44,267 nt of DNA from Ga0074130 sp964499485. GTDB taxonomy: Bacteria > Pseudomonadota > Gammaproteobacteria > Burkholderiales > Rhodocyclaceae. The translations under genes were made by a program, and so were the position numbers. Below the pieces are notes generated by a model, which was not told where the DNA came from, did no database searches, and saw nothing but the letters and a program-made list of their open reading frames with translations. This document shows, one piece after another, positions 41,190-44,267 of this stretch (position 1 is its first letter; each line of letters begins with the position of its first letter). Where the stretch lies: NCBI GenBank assembly GCA_964499485.1, contig CAZCLF010000019.1, positions 1 to 44,267 on the forward strand, in the 5' to 3' direction.

Positions 41190-42428
41190 ATGCCCCACAC
41201 ACGCTCGTCATTGCCACTCAAGCCCCTGTTTGCAGCCCTCTTGCTTCTCGCTGGCTGCACTCAGCTGCCACTGAAGCCCACCAGTAACAACACGGTGAGT
41301 ACCGCTGGCACAAGCACCTGCACGCCTTGCAAGGACGCCGAACCCGCCAAACCTGCCGAGCCACCGCTGCAAGCGGCGCAATACAGCGATCTGCCCGGTT
41401 GGTCCGGCGATGACCTGTTGCCGTCCTTTCAAGCTTTTGTCAGCCAATGCACGAGCCTGCAACGACAAGCACTGTGGCGCAACACCTGCAGCAGTGCACG
41501 TGCGCTGGCTGAAAGTAGCCCCGATAGCAACGCCCTACGCACGTGGTTTGAGGTGCAGTTGCGGCCGTGGCAACTGGTGAACCCAGATGGCGCCAGAGAT
41601 GGCTTGGTTACTGGCTATTACGAACCCATCCTGCAAGGTAGCCGCACACGCAGCGCCACCTACAACACACCAGTATTTGGCGTGCCAGATGATCTGATCG
41701 TGGTGGATCTGGGTGATCTTTACCCAGAGCTCAAGCACATGCGCCTGCGCGGCCGTCTCGAAGGCCGCAAGCTCATCCCCTACTACTCGCGTGCCGACTG
41801 GTCGCAACAGGAAAGCCGCTATAAGCCGCTGCTGTGGGTGGATGACCCGATCGACTTTTTCTTCATGCAGATACAAGGCTCAGGCCAGATCGAGCTTGAG
41901 GACGGCAGCCGCCTCCGCCTCAACTATGCCGACCAAAACGGCCACCCCTACCGCTCCATTGGCCGCTGGCTGATCGACAAGGGTGAGCTCAAGGCAGAGC
42001 AAGCGTCCATGCAGGGCATCAAGCAATGGGCACGGGCTAACCCCAAGCGCCTGCAAGAGCTGCTGAACACCAACCCCAGCCTGGTCTTCTTCCGCGAGCT
42101 TAAGGCCGAGGGCAGCGGCCCTCAAGGCGCCATGGGCCTGCCGCTGACGCCTGAGCGCAGCATCGCCATCGATCCGCGCACCACGCCGCTGGGCGCCCCA
42201 GTGTGGCTCAGCACGACCCTCCCTAATAGCGAACAGCCCCTGCAACGCCTGATGCTGGCCCAAGACACTGGCGGCGCCATCCGCGGGCCCGTGCGGGCCG
42301 ACTTCTACTGGGGCTCAGGTAGCGCAGCCGGCAACCAAGCGGGCAAGATGAAACAGAGTGGTCGCATGTGGGTACTCCTGCCGCGCGAACACACCCCAGC
42401 CGCCGCCAAAACAACGCCCCAGAACTAG
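41190..42428 (+). CDS. mltA: Membrane-bound lytic murein transglycosylase A
   Basis: MltA cleaves peptidoglycan glycan strands to 1,6-anhydromuropeptides at the inner face of the outer membrane. The 412-residue protein is a lipoprotein with lipobox LLAGC and acylated Cys23. A short Ser/Pro/Ala linker precedes the MltA domain (about 110-270; GLVTGYYEP marks its start). The 3D domain contains AQDTGGAIRGPVRADFYWG and its catalytic aspartates. The ATG lacks an obvious Shine-Dalgarno sequence but gives a normal signal peptide. The gene ends about 105 bases before the sigma-54 promoter of the transporter gene. Confidence 0.96.
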   Translation: MPHTRSSLPLKPLFAALLLLAGCTQLPLKPTSNNTVSTAGTSTCTPCKDAEPAKPAEPPLQAAQYSDLPGWSGDDLLPSFQAFVSQCTSLQRQALWRNTCSSARALAESSPDSNALRTWFEVQLRPWQLVNPDGARDGLVTGYYEPILQGSRTRSATYNTPVFGVPDDLIVVDLGDLYPELKHMRLRGRLEGRKLIPYYSRADWSQQESRYKPLLWVDDPIDFFFMQIQGSGQIELEDGSRLRLNYADQNGHPYRSIGRWLIDKGELKAEQASMQGIKQWARANPKRLQELLNTNPSLVFFRELKAEGSGPQGAMGLPLTPERSIAIDPRTTPLGAPVWLSTTLPNSEQPLQRLMLAQDTGGAIRGPVRADFYWGSGSAAGNQAGKMKQSGRMWVLLPREHTPAAAKTTPQN

Positions 42429-42533
42429 GCTTACGCTCTTTTATGGTGCGCGCACACGAGAACAACGCACCCATACCGGGCATAAAATCTAATACAGATA
42501 CAATAAGTCATTGATTTAAATACAAGCACCAAG

Positions 42534-42550
42534 TTGGAACAGATGTTGCT
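42534..42550 (+). promoter_or_regulatory. Predicted sigma-54 promoter of the ammonium transporter
   Basis: TTGGAACAGATGTTGCT has GG and GC exactly 10 bases apart and differs from TTGGCAC-N5-TTGC at one -24 position. Transcription would start near 42560, 45 bases before the chosen TTG. About 110 bases upstream, GTGCGCGCAC (42447-42456) is palindromic but fits NtrC poorly. Confidence 0.75.
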
Positions 42551-42604
42551 CTGCCTTGTCGCCGGATCACCATATTCGTGCACAACAAGACTAGGAGCCC
42601 CATT

Positions 42605-43807
42605 TTGGAACAACCCAACACCTCAGCCGACACGCTTTTTATCCTGCTCGGCGCCATCATGATCTTGGCCATGCATGCCGGCTTTGCCTTTTTGGAGCTG
42701 GGCACGGTGCGCAAAAAGAACCAAGTCAATGCGCTGGTCAAGATTCTGGTCGACTTCTCCGTCTCGACGTTGGCCTACTTCTTCATCGGTTACGGCGTTG
42801 CCTATGGCGTGCATTTCTTTAGTGGCGCCAACGTACTGGCAGAAAATCATGGCTACGACCTGACCAAGTTTTTCTTCCTGCTCACCTTTGCGGCCGCCAT
42901 CCCAGCCATTGTTTCTGGCGGGATCGCGGAACGTGCACGTTTCAACCCGCAACTCGCGGCTACCTTCTTGATCGTCGGCTTCGTCTACCCCTTCTTCGAA
43001 GGTATCGCCTGGAATCAGGCATACGGCGTTCAGGCTTGGCTCAAGGCCAGCTTTGGTGCCGAGTTCCATGACTTTGCCGGCTCGGTTGTCGTGCATGCCG
43101 TGGGTGGGTGGATTGGACTGATGGCCGTACTGCAACTCGGCGCTCGCCGTGGCCGCTACACCAAGGAAGGCGCTGTCGCTGCTCACCCTCCTTCAAGCAT
43201 TCCCTTCCTCGCCTTGGGTGCATGGATCCTGATCGTCGGCTGGTTCGGCTTCAATGTGATGAGCGCGCAGAAGCTCGAAAACATTACTGGCCTTGTCGCA
43301 ATGAATTCCTTGATGGCCATGGTCGGCGGCACCCTCGCTGCCACCCTCATGGGTCGCAATGACCCGGGCTTTGTCCATAACGGCCCACTAGCTGGTCTGG
43401 TGGCAATCTGCGCTGGCTCCGACCTTGTCCATCCGCTCGGCGCTCTCGTCATTGGCGCGATTGCCGGTGCCCTGTTCGTACAGCTCTTCACCTGTACGCA
43501 AAACCGCTGGAAGATCGATGACGTGCTAGGTGTATGGCCGCTGCATGGCATCTGCGGCGCTTGGGGGGGGATTGCTGCTGGCATCTTCGGTAGCACCGCA
43601 CTCGGCGGCCTCGGCGGCGTGTCGTTCACCAGCCAATTGATCGGTACCGTCCTCGGCATCACTGTCGCCGTTGTCGGCGGCTTCATCGTCTACGCCGGCA
43701 TCAAGCGTGCTATCGGTATCCGCCTCGATCACGAGGAAGAGTTCAATGGTGCTGACCTGAGCATTCACAAGATTGGCTCAACGGCAGAGAGCGACACACA
43801 CTGGTGA
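42605..43807 (+). CDS. amt: Ammonium transporter
   Basis: This 400-residue Amt protein conducts ammonium across the inner membrane, with about 11 transmembrane helices. Visible family features are MHAGFAFLELG in helix 1, EGIAWNQAYG, the conserved Asp and pore His in FHDFAGSVVVHAVGG, and the second pore His in LHGICGAWGG. I chose TTG 42605 because AGGAG ends 7 bases upstream and the product starts MEQPNTS; GTG 42578 is an alternative without such a site. There is no glnK next to it, which is unusual for amt genes. A run of eight G at 43563-43570 lies in the coding sequence. Confidence 0.94.
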   Translation: MEQPNTSADTLFILLGAIMILAMHAGFAFLELGTVRKKNQVNALVKILVDFSVSTLAYFFIGYGVAYGVHFFSGANVLAENHGYDLTKFFFLLTFAAAIPAIVSGGIAERARFNPQLAATFLIVGFVYPFFEGIAWNQAYGVQAWLKASFGAEFHDFAGSVVVHAVGGWIGLMAVLQLGARRGRYTKEGAVAAHPPSSIPFLALGAWILIVGWFGFNVMSAQKLENITGLVAMNSLMAMVGGTLAATLMGRNDPGFVHNGPLAGLVAICAGSDLVHPLGALVIGAIAGALFVQLFTCTQNRWKIDDVLGVWPLHGICGAWGGIAAGIFGSTALGGLGGVSFTSQLIGTVLGITVAVVGGFIVYAGIKRAIGIRLDHEEEFNGADLSIHKIGSTAESDTHW

Positions 43808-43860
43808 GTCGACTTTGAGCGAACACATCTCAGGCAACATCTGAAAGGCTACTCAGCCAA

Positions 43861-43892
43861 ACAAAAAGCCCAGCAGCTGCTGGGCTTTTTGT
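43861..43892. terminator. Bidirectional terminator between amt and hflX
   Basis: AAAAAGCCCAGCAG and CTGCTGGGCTTTTT make a perfect palindrome with A and T runs at its ends, suitable for stopping both convergent genes. The rest of 43808-43966 shows nothing else. Confidence 0.92.
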
Positions 43893-43966
43893 TATCCATC
43901 ATTTGAGTACATGGGTGCTCATCAGAAAGAAGGTTTAACGCGAAGTCGACCTCGTCATCGGCTTGC

Positions 43967-44267
43967 TTACTTTTCCCAATCCTCAAGAATCACGGGCTTT
44001 GCGCTAGGATCAATCTGTTCTCGCAACGCCTGAATGGCAGCAGGTTCGCCGCGAACCGTGAAGTGCGTGCCATCGGCTTCCGAACGTTCTGCCAGCACCG
44101 CACAATTCGTATAAATCTGCCCACGCACTTGCTGGGCTGACCAAGGTAGAAACAACTCAGCCTCAATCAACTCGCTTTGAAACATCGCAATGATGGCCAG
44201 CCGCAGGGCCGCCACGTCCTCGGGGCGGCGCGCGCTCATCACGACGCAACCCGGATACTTTTCATTC
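43967..44267 (-). CDS. hflX: C-terminal part of a probable HflX-type GTPase
   Basis: One leftward frame is open from the window edge to the stop at 43967. It encodes about 99 residues beginning NEKYPGCVVMSARRPEDV, which reads like the G5 region (a VxSA pattern) of a Ras-like GTPase. The following domain, with ELFLPWSAQQVRGQIY and a strand reading THFTVRGEP, resembles the C-terminal beta-rich domain of HflX. HflX splits stalled ribosomes and binds 50S subunits. The G1-G4 motifs lie outside the window, so the assignment rests on the tail only; another TRAFAC-class GTPase is possible. Confidence 0.65.
   Translation of the reverse strand, partial: NEKYPGCVVMSARRPEDVAALRLAIIAMFQSELIEAELFLPWSAQQVRGQIYTNCAVLAERSEADGTHFTVRGEPAAIQALREQIDPSAKPVILEDWEK

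Overview
The window is chromosomal core sequence from a Gram-negative, almost certainly betaproteobacterial, genome. The gene sets that suggest this are ahcY-membrane protein-metF under an SAH riboswitch, tandem lpxL genes followed by dapF-DUF484-xerC, glnA-small secreted protein-ntrB-ntrC, birA-coaX-SPOR protein, and coaE-zapD-yacG next to a Nudix/ThiE fusion. The order within the class cannot be fixed from sequence alone. Coding density is high, four-base ATGA overlaps are common, and I see no insertion sequence, prophage, CRISPR array, tRNA or rRNA.

Layout. 1-6 kb: a fragment of a membrane protein, a CHASE8-like/GGDEF/EAL protein, the leftward ahcY operon for the activated methyl cycle with its riboswitch, and a PAS-GGDEF protein. 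6-13.6 kb: a ModE-type HTH/periplasmic-binding-domain regulator divergent from a soluble NAD-dependent formate dehydrogenase operon (fdsG-B-A-D), then the sulfurtransferase fdhD. 13.6-19.4 kb: metK, two lipid A acyltransferases, dapF, a DUF484 gene and xerC. 19.4-24.2 kb: a minimal ethanolamine module (EutR-like regulator, permease, eutB, eutC) without microcompartment genes. 24.2-25.3 kb: nadA. 25.3-29.8 kb: a three-gene rightward cluster encoding an exported TPR-CHAT (caspase-like) protein, a small secreted beta-rich protein and a zinc-ribbon membrane protein. 29.8-35.2 kb: a rhodanese and the nitrogen operon glnA-(secreted protein)-ntrB-ntrC. 35.2-41.1 kb: birA, coaX, a SPOR protein, coaE, zapD, yacG, a Nudix/ThiE fusion and a DUF815 ATPase. 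41.1-44.3 kb: mltA, an ammonium transporter and the C-terminal end of a probable HflX.

Nitrogen control links several loci. glnA has two NtrC-like sites about 140 and 110 nt upstream of the predicted start of a sigma-54 promoter. The ammonium transporter has its own sigma-54 promoter, and the regulators NtrB and NtrC are encoded in the window. A near-perfect NtrC-like site also precedes the ethanolamine permease, whose pathway releases ammonia. One-carbon metabolism is the second theme: ahcY, metF and metK of the methionine cycle, plus formate oxidation.

The least understood part is the CHAT cluster. It pairs an apparently exported caspase-fold protein having an intact His/Cys dyad with two proteins I cannot assign, and its start codon shares bases with that of the divergent nadA. 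It is the best candidate for an undescribed system here.
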